Assembly (NCBI GenBank): GCA_001972305.1
Contig: BDDD01001615.1
Location: 157,167-221,166, forward strand
DNA from: Cephalotus follicularis
Lineage: Eukaryota > Streptophyta > Magnoliopsida > Oxalidales > Cephalotaceae
DNA length: 64,000 nucleotides
Reading direction: 5' to 3'
Numbering within the stretch: position 1 is the first letter of the stretch; every line of letters begins with the position of its first letter. Shown one piece after another: positions 21,281-32,727 of this stretch. Below the pieces are notes generated by a model that was not told where the DNA came from, did not search any database, and saw only the letters and a list, made by a program, of their open reading frames with translations. A program made the position numbers and the translations under genes.

Positions 21281-23599
21281 TGTAACGACCCGTCCCTCAG
21301 GATAACCACCTCGGACGAATCGCCCGGCAAGAAGGAGGAATTTCCCATCTCCTCTAAGCCAAAACAACGCTACAACTCATGGCAGGGAAGAAACAAAACA
21401 GGAAATGGCAAAACTGTAAATAACCCTTACACAAAACCATTCCAAAACTCACCGTTTAACTAAAGGGAACACAACAACCACTGCCTAAGCGTACCGTTCC
21501 ACTAAAGGAACATGCCAGGGGAGGGAGCCAGGGCAGAGAACGTAACACTACGTCTGGCCAGGGGTCCCGGGCTAGGGATGTCAACACCACTCAACACAAC
21601 ACGATGTATCACAGCCAGGCCTGCACCGCCATCCTAAGACATGCCCTCCCCGGACGAACCATCCTCGGGCATGTCCTCATTGGACAACTAACCTTGGACA
21701 TGTCCTCCCCAGACAACACGTTCTCCACAGACGTCTCCTTGGATAACATGTTCTCCTTGGACAGAGCCCGACGACAAGTGCCAGACCACAACATAAACCA
21801 TCCCAGCCCTAACAACCATGAGGTCAGGACACGAGCCCCATAGGTTTGACCTCCGCCCCGAGGAGATCCCCCGACCTGCCCGACCTTGGGCAACCTTCAC
21901 GACAAACAAGCAGAAGATCGTAACACAAACATTTCAAGTAAAAACACAAAATCTCTTCATTTAACACAATAAATCATCTCAAGAATACATCATAGTATCA
22001 TTCAAAAATAATATATATCTTGTTCACAAAATATCGTCCCCTGCTCAAAAACCGATGACCCATACAAAAGAATATTATTTCCTCCTCAAATCGAGGACCA
22101 TACAACAAAAGTAATAAAACTCGTATGCCCCCATGAATGTATGCAAGGACGAGCCCGAGAAGCCGGCAGCTTTGCTCATCCCCCGTAATCTACCTTGTCA
22201 ACCCAAAGGACTGCCCTGGAAGCCACAACAGCTTTCTCTACAAAACAACTGGGAGGGGATTAGTCCAAATGACTAGTGAGCAAGAACAAGCATTCTCCGG
22301 AGCATCCACAACCACTGGACGCACAAGGAAACATATATCAGGTCATACCCAACTGGGAGAAACAAGAACATATCAGAGGACAATATAAGAATGTATAACT
22401 CAACCACATGACAACATCCAGCTCCTCGGATCCTGTCAAGAGAGTCAAATATCAACAAGTATAAGAATCCAACGGAAGATTATATCACCACAAAAAATAA
22501 TAATAACCGTGTCGGGGATAACAAATAAGAAAGAGGAAGACAAATACACACATCACCACATCCCGTGGTCAGTCGTCATACACCATGACACCACACACAC
22601 ATATCCAGGCCTCGCATGCTATGTCTATCCGGACCTCGTCGGCTAGTATCCACCACAATATCCGTGGTCTACCGCCGTACCAGGCGAAACACACACCTAT
22701 CCAGGCCTCGCCTGCTATGTCTATCCGGACCTCGTCCGCTAGTACGCATCTGAGCCAGAGCTCGCTAAACTCTATCCGTACAACAAGGGGAAAACCAAGA
22801 AAATAAGCCGCACAATTTCGTGCACCCCTCATAACAGAGGAAAACAAAGGTATAAGGAGAGAATCATCAACAAAGATAACAACACATCCGAGGACAAAAT
22901 ACACAATCCCGAGGACCATCCGAGCTCTCAAGCTCATCCCATATCAAGAACACAACAATTACAAGGATAACCGGGATCCAAATCCCCAAGGAAAACATTC
23001 AACCAGAGGACAATAACAGGCACACGCAAATATCAAATAAAAGAAAGAGGAGAATGTCCCACTCATAAAAACACCCCACACGCTATTGCCGACCAACCCC
23101 GAGGTGCTCCGTCTCAGCAACAGGACCGTCGTCTGCAAAACTAACACGAATCAACCCAAGAAGAAACATAAACACATACATAAACATAACATAACCAGCC
23201 AACCGGGCCATCATCCTCTTCCTCGGCCCAAGCACAACGTACCACCATGCCCTTCCCGAAACCAGAGAATGTAGGAGCTCACCTCCAAAGCTCAAAAGCA
23301 AGACAAAGATTCCAACTCTCGGTAAGGAAGAAGAAGAAGACGAGAGCTCTCCCTTTCTTTCTCTCTCCAAAAACCGAACTCCACTTACTAGGAAAATCTA
23401 CCAACTCTAACAACTTCTTATCCCAACACCGCCTTGGGAACAACAAGTTTCCTCAAGAAGCTAACCATAATACTAATATAAAACTCAAACCATTCTCCAC
23501 CACATGTTTAAAAACATGCCACCAATCCCACTTAATCCTTCCCATGAGCCAAACAAGGCCCTAAATTGCAATCCTCTAAAACAGGTACTGGGTATTACA
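21281..23599 (-). mobile_element. S2: solo LTR (2,319 bp) nested in S3
   Basis: Reads TGTAATACCC at 23,599 and ends GGGTCGTTACA at 21,281 on the minus strand; the ends resemble those of G0 LTRs. Flanking pentamers TTCAT and TTCTT differ at one base. 21,600-21,780 holds words such as CTCGGGCATGTCCTC, also found in the G0 LTR. A 96-bp duplication lies at about 22,599-22,749. Frames of 60-140 codons inside show no protein family. Confidence 0.8.
22599..22749. repeat. 96-bp period duplication in S2
   Basis: The block containing CCAGGCCTCG starts at 22,605 and again at 22,701; about 50 bp of each copy are nearly identical, including CTATGTCTATCCGGACCTCG and GCTAGTA. Confidence 0.8.
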
Positions 23600-23823
23600 T
23601 TCTTGACATATGCATCAAAATATTAATAAAACTTTTGCCATTGCGATTTCATTCTGATGGTTTTATTTCTACATTACAAGTTTTCTTTGCTCTAAATTAA
23701 ATAATGTTTTACTGAAATGACTGTTAAATTCAGAAAATAAGCCAAGTGGTATGTCCTAAACATCCAATTTCTGTTCGTACCGGTTAAATTATGGACAAAA
23801 ATCCAGTATGTTATGGTTGAATA

Positions 23824-23846
23824 TATATAAATACATATAAAATACC
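23824..23846 (+). promoter_or_regulatory. TATA-rich promoter of LTR S3
   Basis: tatatataaatacatataaa followed about 30 bp later by a pyrimidine-rich CTCTCTCC leader, the usual pattern at plant LTR transcription starts. Confidence 0.5.
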
Positions 23847-26100
23847 ATTTTTATATTACAATTTGGTTTTCTCTCTCCTCTCTCCCATTTTCTCTCTCCT
23901 CTCCCCCATTCTCTCTCGTTCTGCCCCCTCTACCGCCGGCGTCACTGCCGATCTAACGCCGGCGAAGGCACCGGAGGGACCACCTCGNAGCTCTTCTCTC
24001 TCCGCCTCTAATTTTGACGTTTCTCCGTCTCTAGTGACTGTCACAGCAAGGCGAGCCTTGATCCGGCATCTTGGCATCGCGGCGTTGTAAACGCGACCAG
24101 CCCAGACCCGTGACGACGCCGACATGGCAGATGGGCGGGGAAGACAGCCATGGTCAACGTGCCCGTTTCGGCCAGACGCGGCGGCCCCGTGATCAACGCA
24201 CCTCAGAACGGTGATCCTCATCCTCCGGTGCTCCAGATCTGACTCTGCGGTTGTCCGACCGCTGCACGTGGCTGACACGCGTCAGCTAGCGGCAGTGCAT
24301 GGGCTCACGCCCTGGCAGCCTCTGGCGGCTAGTTTCTGACATCTTTCTGACTCCGTTTTTTGAGTAGGCGTGATCCGTTCTGGTTCAGCTCCGCGATTCT
24401 GGCTCTGTGCTCCATTCCGTCTACTTTCGGTAAACTTTGAACTCCGCTCTATTAATTTTGCTTTCTGCTGAATTTTGTTTTTCTGTATATGTTTCTGTGA
24501 TATAATGAACTTAAATTGTTATTAATTTCAAAATTGGATAACCTGGACAACCACTTGGACTGTCTTAATGTTTTTGTGAAATTATGTTTAAATGAGGTTT
24601 AAACGAAAAGTTATTAGTTTTTGTCATACGCATTTATGATAGCGAGTATACATTGAGGGTCATATCTGTTTGTCTGTTTTCAAAGTCTCTGTTGTCGGGG
24701 TCGGCCTTGTAGGCGACCGGCCTTATGGGTTGTTGATCTGTTCTGTGAATGAAACGTTTTTCTTTAAACGTTTTATTATGAAATATGTTAACGTTTTATT
24801 CTTAAATATGTTTAAGTTCTAATGTTTTAATACATTATGTTAATGTTTTTCAAAAACTCGCAAGGTGATAGTCATAATATGACATTATTTTCAATAATAT
24901 CTGTATCTGAAAAGAAAAGGATTTCTGCATCGATTGAATCTGTTTTTAAGTCTGTTTGAAAGAAATTCTGATTTCAGTATCTGTTAAATCTGCTTAAATA
25001 TATCTTGATGCTCTGGGATCTCGGTATTGTATTATATATATATTTGTTGCCCATGAGAGGCACTGTCTACACGGTAGACTTTCTGTTCTGATACTTTGAT
25101 ATGACGGTATCATTGCCTTTCTGTTTTGCTGGACGTTCGGCTCGACGGGGCCCAGGCGTCAACCTTACCTAGTAGACCCATTGCATCTTTATATATTTAT
25201 TTATTTCTGTTTTAAACTCTGCTGATTATTACATATATTTGAGATTTCTGATGATAAATCTGTTTATGATAAAAACCTAAACTTCTATTGATTCTGTTAA
25301 TTTCTATTTTAAAAATCGGTTTGTTAAATCGGATGTTCGATTTTATATCTGTTTCTGACATTCTGTTAAAGCCGTTTTAACTTGTTTTATAAATCAAATT
25401 TCTGATTTCCATTCTGTTTCTGAAATTCTATTAAGTCTGTTTTATTCTTTTAGTTATAACTATTCTACACATTTTTATGCGAACAAAACTCTGTCTGAGT
25501 CTGTTGTTTCATCTCACTAGTCCTGTGAGTTGAACCCTTTTGTTTTCAGTTCGGATGTGTTATTTTGTTGAGTTCTGTCTGTCCAAGTCAGTTAGTCTGT
25601 TGAGGTAAGACCACAAGAGTATGTTTATCAGGTTTTGGTACTTAAATTTCTGCATTCACGTTTTCTTTACATAAATTGTTTTCTACCTTGATGAAATGGG
25701 TGGAGCCCTATGATTTGTTTTATTTGTGGTTTTCTTCATTCGGGGGTGTGGTTGCTGAGGGCTGAGCCCATTTCATAAGCTGTGTTTGTCTTTTCAGAGG
25801 GTATAGTCCGATAAACGGATACTACATGCCCGATTTTCGTAAAAATTTAAGAGTTAGATTTATTTTCTATTTTTCAAGAAACTTTTCTGTTTATTCATTC
25901 GGTTTAAAAATGTATTTTTGGAACTCTGAACTGCTTAACCTACGAGGTGAGTCTCTGATGGGAGGCTTGGTCTCGTAGTGGGCACGACGGATCTCAGCGA
26001 GCTGGGTCTGGTCGTGTCACAGTGGACAAGAGACTATTCATAAACAGTAACCGCACCAGACAGGTACTGTTCATCTACAGGAATTGCACCAATTTTCAGC

Positions 26101-26108
26101 TATAAATA
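26101..26108 (+). promoter_or_regulatory. TATA box of the caulimovirid pregenomic promoter
   Basis: TATAAATA, 60 bp after the conserved intergenic repeat and 30-40 bp upstream of the leader start. Position fits a pararetrovirus pregenomic RNA promoter. Confidence 0.65.
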
Positions 26109-26545
26109 CGAAGCTCATTTCACGCATTCCTCAGAAATTGGAGCAGCCATTTGAAGGAGTTTTGAGAGAAGTTAGAGAGAGAGACTCTGAGAGATTTCCT
26201 CTACTTGTCTTACTCCGACCATTGTAACAACTCCGGTATCCATTCCGGTAACCATTACTCCGATTTCTAAACACTTATACACACTTGTAAACATTTAGAG
26301 TGTAACCACTCCTCCAGCTGTGTAACAATTCCGGCGAAGTCTCTCACAAACATTTCTCTGTAAGTACTGTACATTTCCTGTAATAAAGTCACTATTCCAA
26401 CAATTTTACTATTACGAGTTACTATTCATTGAAGTTTCTGGCAACAGTTCATTGAAGTTTTCGGTAACTATTCACTATTCATTGAGTTTTTCGGTAACTA
26501 TTCTGGCAAAGTTCTTTAAATTCCAACAAGAAAATTTTGTTTAAC

Positions 26546-27146
26546 GGATTCATCGATATGGCCGGTTCAACCGCCTGACTGCGTGGAGAAGTTAAAATTT
26601 TTTTACTTTATTTTCATATAAGAACCATCTACAAGCACGAACTACCGTCCGTAGTGTGGTACCTTATATTAATTTATTTTGTTTAAGGTTTCATCGTCCA
26701 GCGCGGACTACCGCCAATTGTGTGGAATTCTAAAATTAAATTTGTTAATAGATTCTATCATCTTTTTCATTTTATATTTATTTAATTTTATCTTTTGAAG
26801 AGATTCATTTACCGGTGCAGACTACCACCGGTTAGCGTAGAATTATTTTCATTTATTTGTCCTTTATTTACTCTATCCTCCTACCTTTCTTAATTTTGTT
26901 TTGCTTTATTCGTTTATTTTGTTAATTATTACTCTTTAAATTGTTATTGGCCTCCGCTTCCCCTAAATGATTCTATGTTCATTAATTTTTTAATGAACAG
27001 TTGATCCTCCTACTCTCTTATAGTTCTTTTAAAATAATGAATAAATTCTCATTTTAAAATAACATGTATAAATTTAAATCATTGTTAATCAAATGTGTAA
27101 ATTGTGACCAAAATCATTGATTAACGGCGCTAGTCTACACCGTTAA
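26546..27146 (+). repeat. hairpin modules with ACTAC-type loop in the caulimovirid leader
   Basis: Modules at 26,546-26,590, 26,622-26,663, 26,689-26,730 and 26,802-26,845 share CAT, then a G-rich arm, (G)ACTACC, a C-rich arm, and GTGTGGAATT-like ends. The fourth is a perfect 7-bp stem ACCGGTG/CACCGGT around CAGACTAC (26,811-26,832). An inverted relative at 27,121-27,146 has a perfect stem TTAACGG/CCGTTAA around a loop with TAGTCTAC. Stems differ in sequence yet still pair. Confidence 0.75.
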
Positions 27147-27839
27147 TTTCTAATAATTATTGCTTCAGGAGTAAAAATATACAATAATTTTGTTCCCCTA
27201 AAGGTTTAATTAAACTACCTGTACACTATTATAAACTGTCTTACTCCAACCATCGGAATACTGATAAAAAAAATATACAATTAAAAACAGAAATGGTGGT
27301 TACAATACTGTTTAAATATTTTATAAGAATATTTTATCTCACACTTATAATAATTAACTTACTCCCCAAAACATTTAGAGGAATTTAAACTCGTAAAAAG
27401 AATAGAGCCAATCATTTCAGGTAAAGGAGTAAGTTCTTAACATCCACCTGAGTACTGTACATTTCTTTGTAAGTACTGTACCTTTCACCTTAGTAACAGT
27501 TTATTAGTGTAGTGCCACAATAATATTATTCACATTTAGCGTAGTGTTACCCAGAAGTTAAAAACTAGATATAATTCCCCGCCCTTACTAGTTGAATAAA
27601 TTTACTATTCTCGCAACCTAAACTTTAATTTCGATCAATAAAGGCGGGGGCCATTTACATCTCCTCCTACCAAATCACTCATTTATTACTTGTTTAAACC
27701 AAAATTAAGAAAGGTCTACTCTTTAAATTTTGCTTCGCTTTATTGGTTTATTTAGTTAATTATCCCTCTTTATTAATCCATTATTTTTTGTAATGCGTAA
27801 ATAATCAAATAGTTGTATATTTTGTTAAGTTTTAGTAAT

Positions 27840-27955
27840 TTCCTACGACCAATAGTTCTTTCATACACACACATATATATATGTGTGTGTGTGTATGAAA
27901 AATTTAGCTAATTATTTATGAGTTTTAGGCTTGTTAATTAGAAATTAGCCTAACA
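27840..27955 (-). repeat. copia-5 LTR start fragment
   Basis: Minus strand TGTTAGGCTAATTTC beginning at 27,955, just after a purine-rich GTGGAGAATGTGGAGAA stretch (about 27,998-28,016), as at a 3' LTR. Its other end was not found; the left limit is arbitrary. Confidence 0.45.
27860..27899. repeat. palindromic dinucleotide repeat
   Basis: TTCATA(CA)n(TA)n(TG)nTATGAA: a 40-bp near-perfect inverted repeat made of CA, TA and TG tracts. Able to form a cruciform; common at AT-rich plant sites. Confidence 0.9.
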
Positions 27956-28039
27956 AATCTCTACATTGACTTGTAATTTCAAGAATAAACATAGCAAAAA
28001 ATTTCTCCACATTCTCCACGACCCTCATAGGGGTTAAAC

Positions 28040-28139
28040 TCAAACACTAGAAATATCAAACAAGTTTGAGCAATCCTCAAACTTGAAAATAGCAAGAAGC
28101 TTTGTTAATATATCGGCTGAATTATCTGTTGGAATTTGT
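28040..28139 (-). pseudogene. copia-5 polyprotein C-terminal tip
   Basis: About 33 codons ending at a stop (28,040-28,042) carry the ADILTK motif that closes copia RNase H regions. Followed in the minus direction by a polypurine stretch and an LTR start. The rest of this element is displaced by copia-3, which begins at about 28,140. Confidence 0.7.
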
Positions 28140-29328
28140 TGTGCATAGAAACACTAATTTATGAAAACAGTTAACATGCAAAAAAAGGTTTCAAAAGTTC
28201 TACACAAAATCAATCCTTCTCCAAGGATCTTTGATGCTCAAATAAGTTGTCTACAAGCATTAGAAACGATTTCTAACAAAAGTGGAAGAGATCGGAACTT
28301 ACATGATGGAGTCTCATTCCTTCAAGTACCTGTTGGGTTCCAAGGTCAACTTCCAAATAAAGGAAGTCCTCTAAAGTTATCCACAGCAAGATGATCTCCT
28401 TCCTCCAACTTGATCGCCTGAGAAACTCTTTCTCTTGCTCTAGTTTTTCTTTCTCAAAGTCGGCTCACATTAATGAGAAGTGATCTTGACTTATTACCAA
28501 GTCTTGTCTTCTTTTGTCTTATGCTAGTAAGTAACATTAATGTTCATTAATGGAGAAGAAAATATTTTAATAAATATCTTATCACTCAACTCTTAAGCAA
28601 TTAGATATTAATGTCTCATTAATTCATCTTATGATATTTTTGAAGGAGATCAACACTTGTATTGTGTGACTCTTTAGGTCTATCATTACGCTGGCCGTAC
28701 AATTAAATTATGATTCTTGTAATCATTCAATTAAACATTTTTCATCATATGAAAACACTTTAATTAACATTTCAACTAAAACTATTTTAATCCTTTTTCA
28801 TCCGAGATAGGTTATCAATCTACCTCAGACATTCTATTGATCAGCATCGACATCTAACAATGCATACTGACCTCCAGGTAATATGAATATACCTTGAACA
28901 TTTCAATTAAAATGCAGGTTCGTGCATGTTTAATCCCTCTATCGACAATGCTCTAATTAAACCTAGGGTATGGTTCACGTCAAACCCTAATAGTTCAATT
29001 AATCGGTACCATGATTTATTGTTATTAGCCCTGTCATATTATAGGTGCCCCTATAATATGAACCAGCGATATTTGAACACTTCACACATATCACTGTTTT
29101 TTCCCTGGCCAGGGATTTTCTGCCAATTACAAATCATACGAGCATCTGTCCCTTTTACTGGGAGCGGCGGATCCAATCATGTTCAATCACCTATCTCTGT
29201 CATAAACCTGCCATGCCCAATAAATGCCCGTATATTCCCCGTGGTTAGGAGACATATGTGAGCACTATCAAGGCATAACATTTTATGCATAGGATACAAG
29301 TGGTGGCTCATGTCTAAGGAACACTGTT

Positions 29329-31678
29329 TGTAAGAGCCCTAAATATTATAAAATATTATTAATGGGCTTTGTAATTATTTTTCCCACTTTTGGGCTGAAC
29401 CCGAAATTTATGATATATTTAATTGGGCCTTAATGGAAAATAAATTATGATTTTGGGCCTTAAGATAATATAATTTGTGAAAATGGGCTAAAGGAATTAT
29501 GTTATTCACATTGGGCCGGATTTATTGGTATAATTGGATTGTTGGACTTTAAGGCAGAAAGTGTAATTCGGTCCAAGTGGAGTAAGGTTGGCCCAAGCCC
29601 AAGCATGGCTTTTCACTGTGAGAATTCTCTCAAGAATTCTAGATCTTTCCTAAGGCTATTATAAAAGGAGAAATGGACCATTTAGATATACTTTTAGCCA
29701 AATTATCTTGCACGATCATTCCAGAGAAATGGAGAGAATGAGAGAGAGTTGAGGAAGGAGACAAGTGGGTGGTGCCATGGAGCCCCCAAGTCCCTTGCAC
29801 TTCAATGGTAAAGATACCATTCTCTGGGAGTAAGGATGCGCAGGGAAGGGAATTGGCAAAGTGAAGTGTAGCAGTCCCCTGTTTTAAGGAAAGCCAAAAA
29901 GGATGGAGCATCTCCGTTTTCAACCACCTTCCAGGTAGGTTACTCCATATGCGAGTTCCTACCAACTTACGTGTGTATGAGTTGTCTGCTGCATGTGCTT
30001 ATTATTTATCTTTGCGCTTGGTATGATTATTGTATGTGAATTATTGCTTGAGAATGATGTGCTATTACCAATATTAGAGGTGCTAGTAGGATGGGTAAGT
30101 TATGCCGACCACAACACATGTTCATCACGTGTGTGCGCCTTCCTCTCCAATTGAGCATCTCGTCTGTACTGAAAAGGCTCCTCGCAAAACGACGCCTTGG
30201 GCAGAGCTAGCAGGTTGGAGTGGAACTCTCCTGGCGACGTATCTGGGCGCTGCGACACGCCGGGCTCCTTACCGGCGGACGACTGAGCCCCCTCCACTGC
30301 TAGCAGGCGCCAAGAATACGTCCACCGTGTACCATATACAACCCCGGTGCACCATGTTTAACAGTGTGGAGCTTCCAGGCCATGTTGCTATAACGCCAGC
30401 GGTACTGGGAAGAAGCCATGGCCGGGCGCTCCAACTGCCGGGGGAAGATGCCAGGGCGCCTGGCCGAGCGGTCTATGCTTAAGGGATAAGTGGCCACCCT
30501 GCATGCGCTGAGCGTGGCTTTGTGCATGGGAAGCCCCATGTACTCCTTTTATACCAGGATGTGCTTAATGGAAAAAGGGATAAAAGGGAATAGCAAAGAA
30601 ATGGCTGAAGGAAATGTTTACATGCACATGCGCGTCCGGGCAGCGAAGATAAGGGAATTTGATACATGTAAGTATGCTCCGGATAATGATTAATAAGGGA
30701 TGAGACTATGCATGTGCCATGCACGTTTGAGGTGAACCTTGTGCATGGGGAGTGCCCTGCACAATGGTGAACCCTGGACCGGCTAAGAAATGGCTTAAGG
30801 AAGCCAAAGAAAAGAAAAAAGGGAAATAGGACAGGGAAGGAAATGAAATTAGGAAATGGGATGTAAAAGGAAAACACTTAGATAAATGGTCCCGAGCTGG
30901 TGAGCCCAACAAGGGAGAATTCCGCCGAGCAGGTGAACCTACGGGGTGAACTCCGCGAGGCAGGTGATCCTCGGGCGAACCGCCAATGGTGAACCTAAGG
31001 GTGAATTCAGCCAAGGCTGGTGATCCAAGGGGTGAACCGCGAGCAGGTGAGAAAAGGGTGAACCGCTCAGCAGGTGAACCGGAGGAGAATTCCACGGGCT
31101 GGTGATCCCAAAGGTGAACCATGTATACTGACCAGATCATAGGATGACCGGACTAGACTCCTCTGTGATATGATTGTTACGTATGATTCGAGTAGAGTAG
31201 TCCGAGGATAAATGATGATGATGATTATGCTATGAATTGTGATTTGCATTCATGTATATTTATTATTATTTTCTCCTCTGTTAGTATTGTTTGTTCCTCT
31301 GGTATGTGCCCGTATATGGGGTGACCTACACAACCCTTAGGGTTGCTGACCCATTCTTTTGAATGGGCCAGGTACAGGAACAGGTATTGGAGGCACATCG
31401 TAGCAGCCGCAAGGATAAAGAGTGCAGTAAGTTTCTCCTCCTCAACAGTACGCTTCCATGGGCAAGTTGCAGGAAATAAATTATGTATTTATTTTATTCT
31501 GGTTCATAGCAGTATGTAATTTATATGATTCGAACTGGGTCTGTAATCCACACATTAAATAAAGGATTTTGATTATGATTTATTTTAAGTTTTAAATTTT
31601 ATGCTTATTTATAATGATGATTGTACGGATTGCCACGTGTCGAGTCATGGGGCCCATCCCACGGTTCGGGGCGTGACA
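29329..31678 (+). mobile_element. S4: solo LTR (2,350 bp) nested in copia-3 3' LTR
   Basis: Starts TGTAAGAGCCC and ends GGGGCGTGACA. Flanking pentamers CTGTT (29,324-29,328) and CTATT (31,679-31,683) differ by one transition. No primer site or interior. It holds the GGTGAACC/GGTGATCC array at 30,899-31,118. Frames such as 30,102-30,482 have no family resemblance. Confidence 0.82.
30899..31118. repeat. GGTGAACC / GGTGATCC word array in S4
   Basis: Fourteen copies of GGTGA followed by ACC, TCC or similar in 220 bp, at 30,899, 30,932, 30,945, 30,963, 30,988, 31,000, 31,019, 31,031, 31,046, 31,057, 31,073, 31,101 and 31,113 among others. Steps vary from 11 to 33, so unlike the palindrome arrays it is not helically phased. 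Confidence 0.85.
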
Positions 31679-32052
31679 CTATTGCACTGCTACTTTCATG
31701 AATGTCAGTTTGACGTACATTAAAATTTCCATCTGGGCATTCCATCTTGCGAGTCAACTTCAGTGAACTCATTCACCCACGTGTATTACCCTTGTCTCTA
31801 CAAAATGACTTATGAGATCAGTCATCCTCTAAACGAGCTGGCGTACTACGTGCTGGTCTTATTGGATTAAGCATGTCCTGAGTACTTAATCCTACGATCA
31901 GGAAGATTTAAGAATAAAGTTTATCGAGATTCCAATTCTCACTTCTTGATCTCATCAAGAATTTGGTTCCTCTGCCTTTAATCTTAGGACATTCTAATAT
32001 ACAGATTAATATATTTAATGAACTCATAGCCATTATAAATAAATTATACATT

Positions 32053-32727
32053 TCATTGAATATCATTAAAGACAAGTTTACATATTACAAAATATGGCAA
32101 CTTCTTGCAGGACTTATCGCTAACATTATCTACAGTACCAATTTTCTTAATGAGAATTTCACCATTGGCAAAAATATCTCGAATAAAATGATACCGTACA
32201 TCAATGTGCTTCGTCCTCTCATGATACATATGATCTTTCGTCAAGTGTATAGCACTTTGACTATCTGAATGGACGACAATCACTCCATGATACACACTGA
32301 GATCTCTAAATAAACCTCTAAGCCAAATAGCTTCCTTAACGGCCTCAGTTATCGCCATATACTCAGCCTCGGTCGTAGATAATGCAACCGTATTATGTAA
32401 TGTAGCTTTCCAGCTAACTGCACATCCACTAAGACTAAATATATATCTAGTCAAAGATTTCCTACAATCAAGGTCACCAGCATAGTCTAAATCAACATAA
32501 CCAGTCAAATTGTCACCACGCATACCAAATTCTAAACAACCACTAGAAATACCATTCAAATACAGTAGTATCCACTTAACTGCTTGCCAATAAACCTTAC
32601 CAGGACATGATAAATATCTGTTGACAACACTGACTGCCTGTGCAATATCGGGATGAATTCATACCATGGCGTACATGATACTACCAACAGTGCTCGAATA
32701 AGGAACACGTGACATGTACGTTTCCTC
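32053..32727 (-). pseudogene. copia-3 RNase H
   Basis: The 168-aa frame (32,053-32,559) holds LTGYVDLDYAGDLDCRKS, ALSTTEAEYMA and VHSDSQSA, the Asp, Glu and Asp of copia RNase H, and the closing KHIDVRYHFIRD. The Tyr-Val-Asp start residue is normal (usually VDSDWAG-like). Upstream 32,560-32,727 carries the linker from reverse transcriptase with stops. Removes RNA from hybrids during cDNA synthesis. Confidence 0.88.

Larger units (their letters stand above)
21182..26021 (+). mobile_element. S3: solo LTR without target duplication, split by S2
   Basis: Starts TGTGACATCC (21,182) and ends GTCGTGTCACA (26,021): a perfect 7-bp terminal inverted repeat TGTGACA/TGTCACA. Without S2 (2,319 bp plus site) it is about 2,516 bp. 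The flanks are viral on both sides but the adjoining pentamers CAGCG and GTGGA do not match, so it is not a simple solo LTR from one insertion. It contains a TATA box near 23,826 and one ambiguous base (n) at 23,988. No gene is supported within it. Confidence 0.7.
26022..27800 (+). other. endogenous caulimovirid, copy B: promoter and long leader
   Basis: Begins with the intergenic repeat also found in copy A. TATAAATA at 26,101-26,108 is followed by a GAGAGAGA-rich transcribed start and a long AT-rich leader with direct repeats (TGTAAGTACTGTACATTTC at about 26,361 and 27,461; a TTCGTTTATTTTGTTAATTA-like stretch at 26,909 and again at 27,733). No long open frame; caulimovirid leaders are long and structured, with ribosome shunting known in some genera. 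Five hairpin modules are listed separately. The right limit is uncertain. Confidence 0.68.
28140..31941 (-). repeat. copia-3 3' LTR (about 1.45 kb without S4)
   Basis: LTR start TGAGAATTGGAATCTCG at 31,941 after AGATCAAGAAG; probable end ..CTATGCACA at 28,140. Interrupted by S4 (29,329-31,678). The outer end is an estimate because the partner LTR is not in view. Open frames here (28,161-28,394; 28,926-29,261) match nothing I recognise. Confidence 0.6.

Noticed and set aside
23856-24278. 140-codon minus-strand frame at the S3 promoter
   Set aside because: Antisense to the CT-rich leader of LTR S3 and contains the ambiguous base; arginine/glutamate run is a by-product of CTCTCT repeats.
30102-30482. 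126-codon plus-strand frame
   Set aside because: Inside solo LTR S4 with no start context or homology; considered chance.
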